Of a stretch of DNA of 64,000 bases, positions 11,977-22,553 are shown in pieces. Source of the DNA: Linnemannia hyalina (Eukaryota; Mortierellomycota; Mortierellomycetes; Mortierellales; Mortierellaceae); assembly GCA_019671135.1 (NCBI GenBank), contig JAHRHY010000023.1:62001-126000 (forward strand). The letters are read 5' to 3'. The number at the start of each line of letters is the position of its first letter. The stretch's first letter is position 1. The notes under the pieces are model-generated. The model was given only the letters and a program-made list of their open reading frames with translations, did not search any database and was not told the DNA's origin. A program made the translations under genes and the position numbers.

Positions 11977-12073
11977 AACGATTCCCGTTCACATCACCAC
12001 ACTAGTGCCTTTTTGACCTTTTTGGCCATTTTGGAGAGCATGATTGGTTCATTCGTTTCAATTGCATCTTTGT

Positions 12074-12425
12074 TTATTCCTTCCCGTCGTCGTCCTCCTC
12101 CTCATCGACGTCTCTCTCTTCAATTGCACCCATTAGCACCTGCAGGGCGAGTGCCATCGTTGCCACCGAATCATCCACCTCCAAGGGCTCACAGACGGGT
12201 CTGTTGGCGTGTTCAGCAATGGGCGCATCAGGGTCGGCCATAAGCAGATATTGACGACCAATGTTAATGCTGGTCTCCCACACTGACTGAAAAATATGTC
12301 GCTCGAGTCCGCTGAAATATCCATGCAACATGTGCTTCAACTCGAGGGCTGTTATCCGTCCTGTTGTAGAGTAGGCGATCATGTTCTTGACGACAGCCCA
12401 TATTTTTTCGATCGGCTGGAGCTCA
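12074..12425 (-). pseudogene. C-terminal remnant of a Tc1/mariner-type DDE transposase
   Basis: The minus strand reads LQPIEKIWAVVKN near 12385-12423, resembling the NPIExxW motif around the last acidic residue of DDE_3 (Tc1/mariner) transposases. It is followed by ~100 residues ending in an acidic run (EEEDDDGKE) and a stop at 12074. Sequence upstream of LQPIE is not transposase-like, so the rest of the gene is missing. The break coincides with the start of the plus-strand Fanzor-like reading. Confidence 0.6.
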
Positions 12426-13193
12426 CAGAGGACAGACGGCAGAGGAGATCGAGCAGGCGCAAACAGTCAGGAGATCTCAAAGGCAAGTTTTAAGAGAATT
12501 TGAGCAAGCCCCGGCTCGAACCAAGGATCGGCACCATTTGGAACTACAGCAGAAAAGGGCTTGGGCAGTTCTTAGCGCCATGGAACGAACACAAGTGAAG
12601 GATATCACCCCTGGTAAATCTTCAACATGAACCTTTAGACTTTTTTCATGTGCCCCTTCACCTGACTTGTACATTCTAACATGCGCTTTGATCTCGTTTA
12701 TATATGACAGCTTCTAGTACACCCTTGTCGACATCTTCTGGTGAAGAGTTTGAAGTCCCTGATCTAGGCTTACCGTTAGTTGACTCAATGCGGATCGTTT
12801 CATTCCCCCGAATGGTCGTCTTCTGCCCTACAGTATCCAGTTGTTTGTCCCCTATCCAAGAACCGAGTTCTCCCGATATTTTTTGTGGGAACCGAGGGAA
12901 TAGGGACCAACAGCAGGATCAAGGGATCGTTGAAGTACGGAGGCAAGAGACTGATAGAGCAACATCAACAACACTGTCCAGTCCTCATGACGGGAGAACA
13001 TCGCACCTCAAAGGTTTGCCCATTCTGCTTTTGTTTGGCGAGACTAGCACGAGCACACCGATGGGTCAACGGGGAGTTCAAGTCGCTAAAGGTTGACGGT
13101 CTCGTCGAATGTGCCAACCCAAACTGCGTTTCCTTTTTGAGTGGTTACCCAAGAGAGGAAGGGACACAGACGCGGCGACCAATATCGGCATTC
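12426..13193 (+). pseudogene. Fanzor (eukaryotic TnpB/OrfB-like) nuclease C-terminal remnant
   Basis: An open reading from about 12426 to 12613 encodes a charged helical segment. It is followed by a GT-AG intron (12614-12710) and a second exon. The second exon contains EHRTSKVCPFC (about 12994-13026) and VECANPNC (about 13104-13127), the paired cysteines of the OrfB/TnpB zinc ribbon. Then, one frame over, RGRDTDAATNIG (13154-13189) matches the last RuvC motif (RDxNAAxNI) of TnpB and Fanzor. Two frame changes (near 12800 and near 13150) and the absence of the N-terminal two thirds show it is broken. Known Fanzors are RNA-guided nucleases carried inside eukaryotic DNA transposons. Activity of this copy is not expected. 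Confidence 0.72.
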
Positions 13194-13319
13194 TGGGCAT
13201 GACCGTGTTCTGACTGGCAACACTCTCCCACCTTTCACAAGAACCATGCGACCTGCGGTCGCTCCCCCTTCTACCACCAGCCACGTGTCTGCTGGATCCT
13301 TTCACTCCGTCGACCTCAA

Positions 13320-14462
13320 TGGGCGTCTCAGAAGCTTTGCGCGATTGTTTGACGATCTGCTGGAGAACGAATGGGGATTCCTTGGTGAACCTTGGCCAAT
13401 TAAGACGTTTCATCGTTCAGAGTTGAAACAAATATTGCGCATACAGGATACGAAAGATGTGTTGATGAAGCGACTTGGATCCATCGCAGTGTTTTTCTTT
13501 CTGTCCACAATCTGGAGCAAGCACTATTTCCTTGGACCATATAATGCTACACAGAAGGAGTTGTATTTCTATACTTTTTTGTGGCTGGAGAAATTATGGA
13601 TTCCATGGCACAGTACATGGCAAGGTCCACATTCCATGTAATATACAGCACATTCGTCAAGGTTGAGCGTGCATTATTCGAGAAGGAGATTAAACGCTGT
13701 TTTTGCATCCATGTTCTCTTCTTTGGAAATCCGTATTCGAACAACCAATTGGAAAATCCTCGACTATTCAAGCATGTAACTCTTATGTTGGACGGTCATG
13801 ATTCTCGAACAACATATGGGGAAGATAAACTAACAATGTACTCTTATAAGCTAAAGAAATCAGGTTTGAGAACACAAGTTGCTATCGATGCAAATGGGAT
13901 GGTTCTCTTTGTATCCAATTCAGCATCATGTCGTGATAACAACGATGGGAAAATGCTACAAGAGATGGGCATTGACAAGAAGATCGAGAGCATGGACTGC
14001 ATTGCCCGTGATGGAGGATATACACAATACATTGGCGGTATTGTGGAAAAAGAAAAGTTGGAGGAGTGTAACTTCTGTTTCCCCATCCGCAAGAAACAGC
14101 TACAGTCACTTCATGAAGAGGAATCCAATTTTAATACTATATTCGGTGGATTTCGATCTACATCAGAGGCAAACTTTGGTGATCTCATGAAAACGTTTGC
14201 CAAGTTTAATAATGAGATTGTGCGAACTGGATCCAAAGGGGAGTTTAATCTTGCATTCCGCCTTTGTCTTCTCTTGCTAAATGTTCGCAACTTTGTTAAT
14301 GCATTGGATATCGAAGAGCTGCCACATCATCGCGCATGGATGGAAGAAGGAGTGGATTATCCACGACAGAGGCAACTTGTTCCAGAGTTAACACAGACCG
14401 TTACAGTACAAAATAAACTGGAAATGGCCTTGAATTGCAAAGGATGCAAGAGAACTTTTTAG
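13320..14462 (+). mobile_element. DDE transposase (PIF/Harbinger or DDE_Tnp_4-like), slightly degraded
   Basis: From about 13540 a long reading encodes an HTH-like N-terminal part (MARSTFHVIYSTF) and then a DDE core. The first Asp is in TLMLDGHDSR, the second in CIARDGGY, and the Glu in RSTSEANFG, in the spacing and context of DDE_Tnp_4-type enzymes. The ending CKGCKRTF precedes the stop at 14462. Upstream (13320-13540) coding-like sequence (SELKQILRIQDTKDVLMKRL) is split between frames and an in-frame TAA sits near 13542, so the 5' part is probably broken. The 3' flank is repeat copy 2. The exact superfamily is uncertain. Confidence 0.65.
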
Positions 14463-14478
14463 GATTGGATGTTATCTC

Positions 14479-14950
14479 AGCGGCTCCTCCATGTGCGAAG
14501 GATATAAAAAGGCATATAAAAAATATCCAAAGCCCAAGGAATGCAGTGTAGACTTTCACAGCTGATATAGCTCTTCAGAGTCGGCAATAGAACATAGGAT
14601 AAAATAGCAACAGACAGCACAAGATTTTTTAAAATGTAATCTCCCTTTTGTATTTCATGACAAAGATACAGTTGAGAAACTTGAGAGTACAAGTACCTTA
14701 TATGATCACATATATGAACTACTCTTCCGAATTTTTGAGGGGTACAGTTTAATAGTGGATGAACACATTCAAAAGATTGCTGTGCGAAAAATAAGAAGAC
14801 TTTGTTGTTTGGAGAATAAGTTGGTGTTTAGTAGGATATTTACATAAAGAATGTTGCAGTGGTTGTTTTACACTCTCCTCTAATGGTCGCTGTGGATATC
14901 GCCAAGATCTGCAGAGATGTAACAAATATCATATGATAATTTGAACGGCC
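14479..14950 (+). repeat. Diverged ~480-bp direct repeat, copy 2
   Basis: Same orientation as 10148-10630 and matched along its length with scattered substitutions and short indels. It starts within ~20 nt of the transposase stop, which identifies it as the 3' part of that element. Confidence 0.8.
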
Positions 14951-15030
14951 TCCTCAGATGATGATGAACAAATGTCAAACGAGGACGATGATGATGCAGC
15001 CAGTCTGTAGAAAGATAGTTTTATATATTT

Positions 15031-15651
15031 CTATCCCAATTTTTTAAAACTTTCTTCAACGAGCTCGCACTTCATATCATCCATGCCACGAGAACGAACC
15101 TTTCTTACTGCACAAAACGTCATGAACGGCACACCAGTAACACTACCAATTCTCTGTGGACCTTCAATGTGATCTACGCGCCATGCTCCCCAGATCTTTG
15201 CCAAAGATTTTCCTGCGCGCACCTTTACACCACACTCTTTAATAAAATGCCAACTATGAGCACGACGAAATTCTCTGAAACCGGCTGCCACAATGGTATA
15301 CTCTGTACCAGGCTTTAGAATTTTGTCGGCTACAGTATACATCGAAACATGAACAGATTTCAAATGCAAAACATTTGTGTCTATGGCACCTTCATCACAT
15401 TCGATGAGTTCTGCCAGTGGGGTACTATTCTTGGTAAAAGCTCGTTTTGGCCAGGCAATAGAGACGTTGTCAACTTCCACAATTCCCACATTGCGGAATT
15501 TACGATAACCATTAGGAGATGCATTCCTAGAACGAAACATTCCTTTTTGCGAGCCAGCAACTAGTGTAATGGCAGTACATTCTGGCCCTCGCATATATGT
15601 TCTTATTTCGCCAATAACAACATTCTCTTTCTCATCTACTCGTCCTTCCAC
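15031..15651 (-). CDS. Hypothetical transposon-associated protein, 5' incomplete
   Basis: An open frame of about 206 residues or more, convergent with the transposase. No ATG precedes the conserved-looking part. The frame stays open upstream to about 15745 and the first in-frame ATG is near 15597 (TYMRGPEC), so the true start is either missing or spliced. The sequence is well-mixed and protein-like (for example YTIVAAGFREFRRAHSWHF, WGAWRVDHIEGPQRIGSVTG). I do not recognise the family. Its position suggests a second gene of the same mobile element, but it could also be a captured host fragment. Confidence 0.4.
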   Translation of the reverse strand: MEGRVDEKENVVIGEIRTYMRGPECTAITLVAGSQKGMFRSRNASPNGYRKFRNVGIVEVDNVSIAWPKRAFTKNSTPLAELIECDEGAIDTNVLHLKSVHVSMYTVADKILKPGTEYTIVAAGFREFRRAHSWHFIKECGVKVRAGKSLAKIWGAWRVDHIEGPQRIGSVTGVPFMTFCAVRKVRSRGMDDMKCELVEESFKKLG

Positions 15652-15745
15652 ATAGTATATAGGTCTATCGTTAAAGGGACAATATAACGGTGTTGTGTTT
15701 TTCGAGTGTTTAATAAAAGAGTGAGTTATGAAGTAAAGAACTAAA

Positions 15746-16056
15746 CTAGCAATGACTATCTGTATTTATGTGTGTTATGGGGACCAGCTTACTAATCGTG
15801 GTTCCCGTGGACTAGGCTTGTGACCCTAGTCAGCTAGACATCTTGACCTACCCTAGAGTTCGAAGTAGGATTAGTCAGCATGACATGACCTGGTCATGTA
15901 CCCAGTGGACCATAGGCGGTGGCCCATAGTGATGTGTATCCAGAGTGGAACTCTGACACCCTTGCTTAGTCCAAAGGAAATATTATGCAATGCATGGTTG
16001 GCTACATCGCCCTTTGCTTATGTATTTATGACATTGATTTTATCATTTATTTACAT
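15746..16056. other. Intergenic, 3' of Kelch C
   Basis: No gene. It holds several short imperfect palindromes (for example around 15884-15900, GACATGACCTGGTCATGT) and the right edge of the transposon island. Confidence 0.4.
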
Positions 16057-18378
16057 TCATGGACCTGGTGAGGAGCGAGGATCCTGATAGTCCTTCATCA
16101 GTGCCTCATGTTCTAACCGACTCCTCTCCAGTTCCTCCTGCTCAGCATGAATAGCGTCCATCATCCTCGCAAGTTCCTGACTCCGATCGAGGTACTGGTT
16201 CCTGTCCACAAACTGAGTCCGAGCACTCACATCCTGAGCAGAGCCATTGGTTTGAGAGCGCCATTGTGGGCCACGTGGTCCGGTGAGCTGTGTTGTAGTC
16301 CGCCCATGATAATGTTCGTCCGATCCTGGTGTCTGTGGATTACGAGAATTCTGTAGTTGCTGTTGCTGTTGTTGCTGTTGTTGTGGAATGGATTTGTTGA
16401 TGTCGATGTCGACGCTGTCACTTAATGGCCAACTCTGGTATGGCTCTGACATCGCCGTAGTCCTGTTGCTCAGGTGTGGTATCCGAGCCGATATCGGAGG
16501 TCGTTGAGAAAGGTTAAGAGCGTCAAAACCATCATGTCCATCGTTGTCGTCGACCCATTCCGATTTGTCTGTGTTTATAACACCGAACCGTGCCTGTCCA
16601 TGTGGATCTCTCAAAAAACCTTGGGGTCCAGATAGGGGCGATGTTGGAGGAGATAATTCCAAGCGACTAAAGTACGCCTCGCGGTTGTCCGTCGGCCGAG
16701 GCTTCAGTGATGGTGGGTGTGATAATGGATGTCCTGTAATGCGATCTCCATTGGTGCTTTGTGGCTCCCGGAGACTGAGGCCTACACCATTGTTGTCCTT
16801 GCTGTTGCTGTTGCTGTTATTGCTGTTCGCATTTGTCTGCCTGCGTTCCCTGTATAGGAAGAATCCAACGATGGCAGCGATTAGTACTGCCGCGACTCCA
16901 CCTACTATTGCGGCGATGTTTGTTGTTGACTTAGGTGAGGTCGGTGGAGTTACGGTGCTGATGGGCGTGTATGGCCCTGCGGGCACTGGTAATGTGGTGT
17001 TGCGTCTGAACTGGGTTGTCCATTGGTTGTTCCTCATATCATAGACAATCGGCGTGACATCTTTGATCGCGAGAGTACTTTCACCTACAAATATGAGAGG
17101 AAAAAAAAGGGCGTTAATAACGCGTTTCCTGTTGTTTTCGCCCTATAGATACAGAAAAGGTAGAAAAATTACCTCCCCAGGCAATAAAGCTGTCTCCAGA
17201 AGTTGCGCATGCCATATTGCGCCGAGCCTGGGTAGCATTAGCAGACATTCCGAGAGTCCATTCGCGTGTCGGCAAATCGAGAATATGAATATCGGCATTA
17301 GTGACCCCATTCAGTCCTGCGCCTCCGAAAACAATCATTTTCGTCCCGCCGTATGCTATTAGGTGGAGAAATATAGGCGACACGGTGTCAGATATGTTGG
17401 ATTGTAACAAAGAGAGAAATGTTACAGCAGTAAGCTTTTATGTGGTGCAGCTTGCCTGACACCATGCAGTGACCGCTAACATCCCCAGGGGAAGGTCCAG
17501 TCGTGGTCTAATCGAGTCAGTGCATAGCAAAGTTAGATATTGGGGTTCTCTCGTTCTCTTTCTCGTTCTCGTTCTCCTGATTTGACGGATACCAAGACGA
17601 TGACAAAAATGGCCATACATACCAGAGCCTGCCATCCTGTCGTGGGAATGAACTCGATAAGATTTGGGTTGGCAATGTTGCCGGCGATCGACTGCCCGCC
17701 GTAATGCAGGAACGAGTTCCGATAGGTCGACCAGACAAACGACGCATGAACAACAGGCCCTGGTAAAATGGTCGTCGGCATGGGCGTTAGAGGGACCGCA
17801 GAACTTCCGGGGGTGTTCATGATCATCTGTGTTCCATTGTCGGCTCCTCCTGGGATAAAGACGTTTCCTGTACTCATATCGACTCCGTTCCGGATGCCGG
17901 ACTGTATAGTGACGTTAAGGGGGATGTTGTAACTACTCCAGTATCGTGCTCCGATGTTGTAGGTCCACCATGCGGCTGGCTGGAAAGGGTCCCAGATAAA
18001 GAGGTTTCCACGATCCTTTGATAGTGCCATCGAGTGCCCATTGGACGCAGGAGGCGTCACATCTCCAACATTTAAAGGCCATGTCCACGGTGGAGTTGAA
18101 GTTGACCAGGTTTCGACTGCAAGATCCAGGGCAAAGAACTGTGGCACCGCAGTCCTGAGGGTTGCGACCGATGTGAATCCTCCTTGAATGTATAGATAGC
18201 TGCCGTCCGAGATTGCGGTAGCCATGCAGCAGACTGGCACAGGGGGTTGTGCAAGTGCTGGGGTTGAGAGGATGGCTGTGGTAGCGACGGCAATTAAAAG
18301 AAGTCGTATGGAAGAAAGAGGAAAGAACCGGGTGGTATCTGGGCGTTGTTCGCCCGGTGGACTGTTGTGTCCCCTCAT
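16057..18378 (-). CDS. Kelch-repeat type I membrane protein C (complete tail)
   Basis: Exons 18378-17623, 17507-17456, 17355-17173 and 17084-16057 give 672 residues. Start MRGHNSPPG, signal peptide about 20-44, Kelch blades with YIQGGF, LHYGGQ and YGGTKMIVFGG. Exon 4 carries the shared PIVYDMRNNQWTTQF block, a Thr/Pro stalk and a transmembrane helix (about 385-407) ending FFLYRERRQ. A ~260-residue tail follows with a poly-Gln run and a terminal coiled coil (about 620-662) containing RSQELARMMDAIHAEQEELE. Intron 2 uses a GC donor (17455-17454). With D it defines the intact form of the family. Likely a cell-surface protein with cytoplasmic oligomerisation through the coiled coil; function unknown. 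Confidence 0.87.
17454..17455 (-). other. GC splice donor, Kelch C intron 2
   Basis: The exon end TCAG is followed by GCAAGC. Phase and the conserved protein junction require it. Confidence 0.8.
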
Positions 18379-19175
18379 CTTGAAATTAGGTATTAGGGTG
18401 AGGAGAGGGAGGTATCGAATCGAGGAGAAAGGACGAGAAGTGAAGTAGTGAGTGAGGGGGGACTATGGAAAAAAGGGAAGAGGGGCGAAAAGTGAAGAGA
18501 GAGAATAAAAAAACAGTCGACGGCCGACTCTGCAAGAAGAAATAAGGAAAGGAAGAGGGGAAGAAGCAGGGGAGGGCAGCAGCATGCCAACGATAACATG
18601 AAGGTGAACAAGTGGAGATGTGAGCCCACATTATTGTGAATAAATAATGGATAAACAGACACGATACACCACAACTCTATCTTTCTCTCTGTCGGGCTGT
18701 TCTGTCTTGTTTGCCAACAATTGCTCAAACTCAGATCACTTTTTCTCACTGACTTCTGGCTTTCCTGTCCTCCTGTTCCTGTCCCTCAATTGCTTGTTTT
18801 CTCACCTACTCTATTTCGCGCATTTTTTTTTTCTCTCTCGCTCTGCCGCACTCTTTTCTTTCCTCTCCTCTTCAGCTGTTGTGAGCACAGAATAACTTTA
18901 TCAGAAACTTGTCTGTCTGCGAAACGAACAAACAACAAAAATGACGAGACGGAGAAGTATAAGAGTGGAAGTGAATAGAAATCTGTACTTCATAAATTGG
19001 TCCCTGTCCTTGTCTCTGCATGTGTCCCCGTTCTTATTTGTATCGTCGACTTTTCATCTTCTTTTTTCTTTCTTGGTGTTCAAGACTCCGACCATTGCAT
19101 GAATAGAGGATCTCCCTTCATTCCTTTCTCAACATCAGATTCTCCCTTCTTTTCGTCCCCTTCTTACAGATCATT

Positions 19176-19206
<31 letters not shown>

Positions 19207-20189
19207 AAAAATCAATATGGTCAACTGGAAACGAGCAGGGGCAGTAGCGGGAGTGTTAACAGAGCGAACACGAAGAGCATCTAGAACCGTACATGGAATA
19301 AAAAATAGCCGCAACACGCATGCAATGAGACAAAAGGGCTGAGAAAAAGGCTGATAAGGTTACAGCGTAACATGGTGTGGGAGAGAGGTTTACCAATTGA
19401 TTTTTCTTCATTGATTTACAAGACTGTTCTGGGCCATGGAGTATGTAAATATAGTAACACAGTACCTCTCTTGGCAAAGAATCTTTTGTTTTTTTTTCAG
19501 GCCATGCCGGGAGCGTCGGGAAAGAGGGGAACGTGCAAGAGTTTGGACGGTGGAACTAAAACCTCTTTAGACCCATTTTTTTTTTGTTGCCAATACACTA
19601 TTCCTCTTTCTTCGAAGGAGGACTCCATCAGGTTCGACTTGTTCATGGGAACGTACTGAGTGTAACCCGTATGGTCGGTTGTATCGTCAATAAAAGGCTA
19701 GATCAACAGGTTCTTATTTTAAGCACCGACAACCCAGTTGAAGAAAAAAAATGCAAAAAGTAAAGGGGCTAGAACCATGTCAAAAGATAGGTTACAGCGA
19801 ACCGTTTGCCGGTCCGACATAGCCTTTACGTCGACTATAAGCATAAGAGTCGACAGTTATATTTGCTCACACATGCAATGTTCAACAATCCTTGCAAAAA
19901 ATATCGCTCCTGGTGTCATTGCTTTTCTCATGCTTAGGTGCAGGAAATGCATCAGCAGCCATCTTTAAAAGGCTGAAAGTGGCAGTGTAAACTTACTTTT
20001 TTCAATCACGGACCACGATGGTACATTTATGTCACCCCTGCAAGGGCGTCAACACCGCCGAAAACAACAAAGCTGAAGAGCTGTCGTCTTGCATGGATAT
20101 TGCTCTGATGAAATTGCTGTAAAGCTCAAGCCATAGGACACACCAATCAATCGGCAGTATGTATATGAAGATGCCATTCCACTGTATTT
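18379..20189. other. Intergenic between Kelch C and Kelch D
   Basis: No gene recognised. It contains the promoter side of Kelch C, pyrimidine-rich stretches, and a C-run followed by ~23 A at about 19180-19211. Confidence 0.45.
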
Positions 20190-22553
20190 TTATTTAGGCG
20201 GAAGTGGAGGCTGGTAATACGACTGAGAATGAGAATCACCACGCCGGTAGTTCTGCATCAAGGCTTCGTGCTCTAACCGAGCTCTTTCCAATTCCTCTTG
20301 CTCTGCCCGGATGCTGTCCATCATTCTCACAAGCTCCTTGCTCCGGTCCTGGTACTGGCTCTGGTCTACTACATAGTGGCTGCTGTTGTTATTGCTCTGA
20401 CTACGATCTCGGCGACTGGGAGCTGGAGCCTGTTGTTGTTGTCCTTGAGGACCTCGAGGTCTGGGATCCCCCGATCGCAACGAGGGCCTAAACTCTTCTC
20501 CGCCAGATAGAGTCTGTGGATTATGTGGGCTTAATGGGAATTTGTGGTGACCATTGTTCCCGCTGCCATAAACGTCATTGTTGCTGCTGTTGGTGCTAAC
20601 GTCATGTGGTGGACCAAGATCGTTATCGCCGGCCCATTCTGCCATGTATGGGCTTGTAGGAACGTATGCATTTCCAATCTCTGGGCTTCTCAACGCAGCA
20701 TAGGGTCCGATGGATAATGATGGCGAGGTCGGATACTGATAAGAGGGTAGTCCCGCTGCTGCATGAACTCCAGTGAAATCGTAGTTGTCAAACCTTGGTC
20801 GAAGTCTCAGTGGCGACGGAGACTTTGGTGGAGCTGGCTCTGTCTTGGGAAAATGGCCTTCAGGTTCCCTTGGTTCACGCGGACTCAAACCAATGGCATC
20901 ATCGTCCTTGCTGTTGCCTGTCGACCTCGTGTGCCTATGTCGCCGTCTGTAGAAAACGAATCCAATAAGCGCAATCACGACGACCACTCCTGCAATCCCG
21001 CCTCCAATAACGGCAGTGTTGGTTGTCGGACTTTGCTGGGGTGATATGACGGGACTGTTGGTTGTTGGGGTTGGTGGTGGTGTCCCTGGAGTAGTTGAGG
21101 CGGGTCCTGAGGTCACGGTTGCTGTGATGACGCGGTTGAACACGGTCGTCCACACGTTGTTCTTCATGTCGAATACGATTGGCGTTGCATCCTTGATTCC
21201 CGACGCACTCTCACCTACAAAAAACAATAAAGTTGAACCGACGTCAGCATAGAGTTAAAACAAATGCACGTTGCGGTATGTTCTTTCCAACAAAAAAACC
21301 AGTATGGATAAGTACCTCCCCAGGCAATGAAACTGTCGCCAGACACAGAACACGCCATGTTGGTGCGGGCCTGGGATACATCAGCTGGCTTGCCGACTGC
21401 CCATATACGCGTCGGGACGTCCAGAACATAGATGTCTCCCTTTGCGACCCCATCCAGTCCTGCGCCACCGAACACAATCATTTTCGTCCCGTCGTACGCT
21501 AAAATAAGACAAAGAAAGGTACAAAAGTGCCATGTACTTAGTAGAGAGGTCCGAGCAGAAAAAGGTCGTAAGCATGTATGAACGCAATAGCAACAATGCA
21601 AAAAGGTGCTCGGAAAAATATGCTGTCGTCCTTACCTGGGACCATGCAGTGGCCGCTAACATCTCCGGGCGATGATCCTGTTGTGGTCTATTAGGAGTCA
21701 AAGATAATGGCGCGTTAAAATTAAGGTCCACTGGTCAGATTAACAGTCCCTGATCCCAGAAGAAAAAAACATACAGCAGAGCATCATAACTTACCACAGC
21801 CGCCCACGAATACGTAGAGCTGAACTCGTTCAGATGTGGATTCGCAGTCTTGCCATCGATCGACTTTCCACCATAGTGCAGAAACGAGTTCCGGTAAGTT
21901 GACCAGACAAATGACTCTTGGATAATAGGAATGGGCATGAGGCTCGTGGGCATGTCGGTCACAGGAGTGGCTGACGATCCCGGCACGTTCATAACCATTT
22001 TGGTCCCATTACTACTCCCAGCCGGGATATAAACGTTTCCCGTATTCAAATCAACACCGTTGCGGATACCGGCCTGTTGAGTGTTAGGGAGAGGCATCGT
22101 GTAATTGCTCCAGTATTTGACTACTATGTTGTAAGTCCACCAAGCGTTTTTCTGATACGGGTCCCAGATAAACATATTCTCACGATCCTTGTCCACAACC
22201 ATCGAGTGACAACTGGAATTTGGACCGTTGGTGTTCAAAAGCATGGGAGGCCATAGCCACGGTGGATTGGAGGTCGGCCAGGTTGAAACTGTCAGGTCCA
22301 GGGCGAAGAAGGAGGAGGTTTGGTACCTGGCATTGCTCTTGAATCCGATTCCGCCTTGGATGTACAGAGTTTTCTCGTCGAGGTTGGCGTAAGCCATGCA
22401 GGTGACACCTACAGGTGTTTGTGCGGAGGCTAAGGTGGCGAAGATGGCTGTGCCTGCGACAAACGTCAAGGAAAGTGGGCGCATGATGGAAGAGTGAGAC
22501 CGTATGGTACTACAGTTTCGGTGTTTGACGGGGTAAGAATCATGTAGTCTCAT
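20190..22553 (-). CDS. Kelch-repeat type I membrane protein D (complete tail)
   Basis: Exons 22553-21795, 21687-21636, 21498-21316 and 21214-20190 give 672 residues, the same length as C. I chose the ATG at 22553 (MRLHDSYPV) because A and C also begin MRxH; the ATG at 22484 would start directly at the signal peptide. Kelch blades include YIQGGI, LHYGGK and YDGTKMIVFGG. The last exon has the shared PIVFDMKNNVWTT block, a Pro/Thr stalk, one transmembrane helix (AGVVVVIALIGFVFY), a basic stop-transfer and a long tail. The tail ends in the coiled coil RSKELVRMMDSIRAEQEELE. Intron 2 here has a normal GT donor, unlike A, B and C. Confidence 0.87.

Noticed and set aside
10148..14950. The two direct repeats as the LTRs of one retrotransposon
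   Set aside because: No gag-pol, tRNA-primer site or polypurine tract lies between them, and copy 2 begins right after a DDE transposase stop, so they are better read as ends of two DNA-transposon copies.
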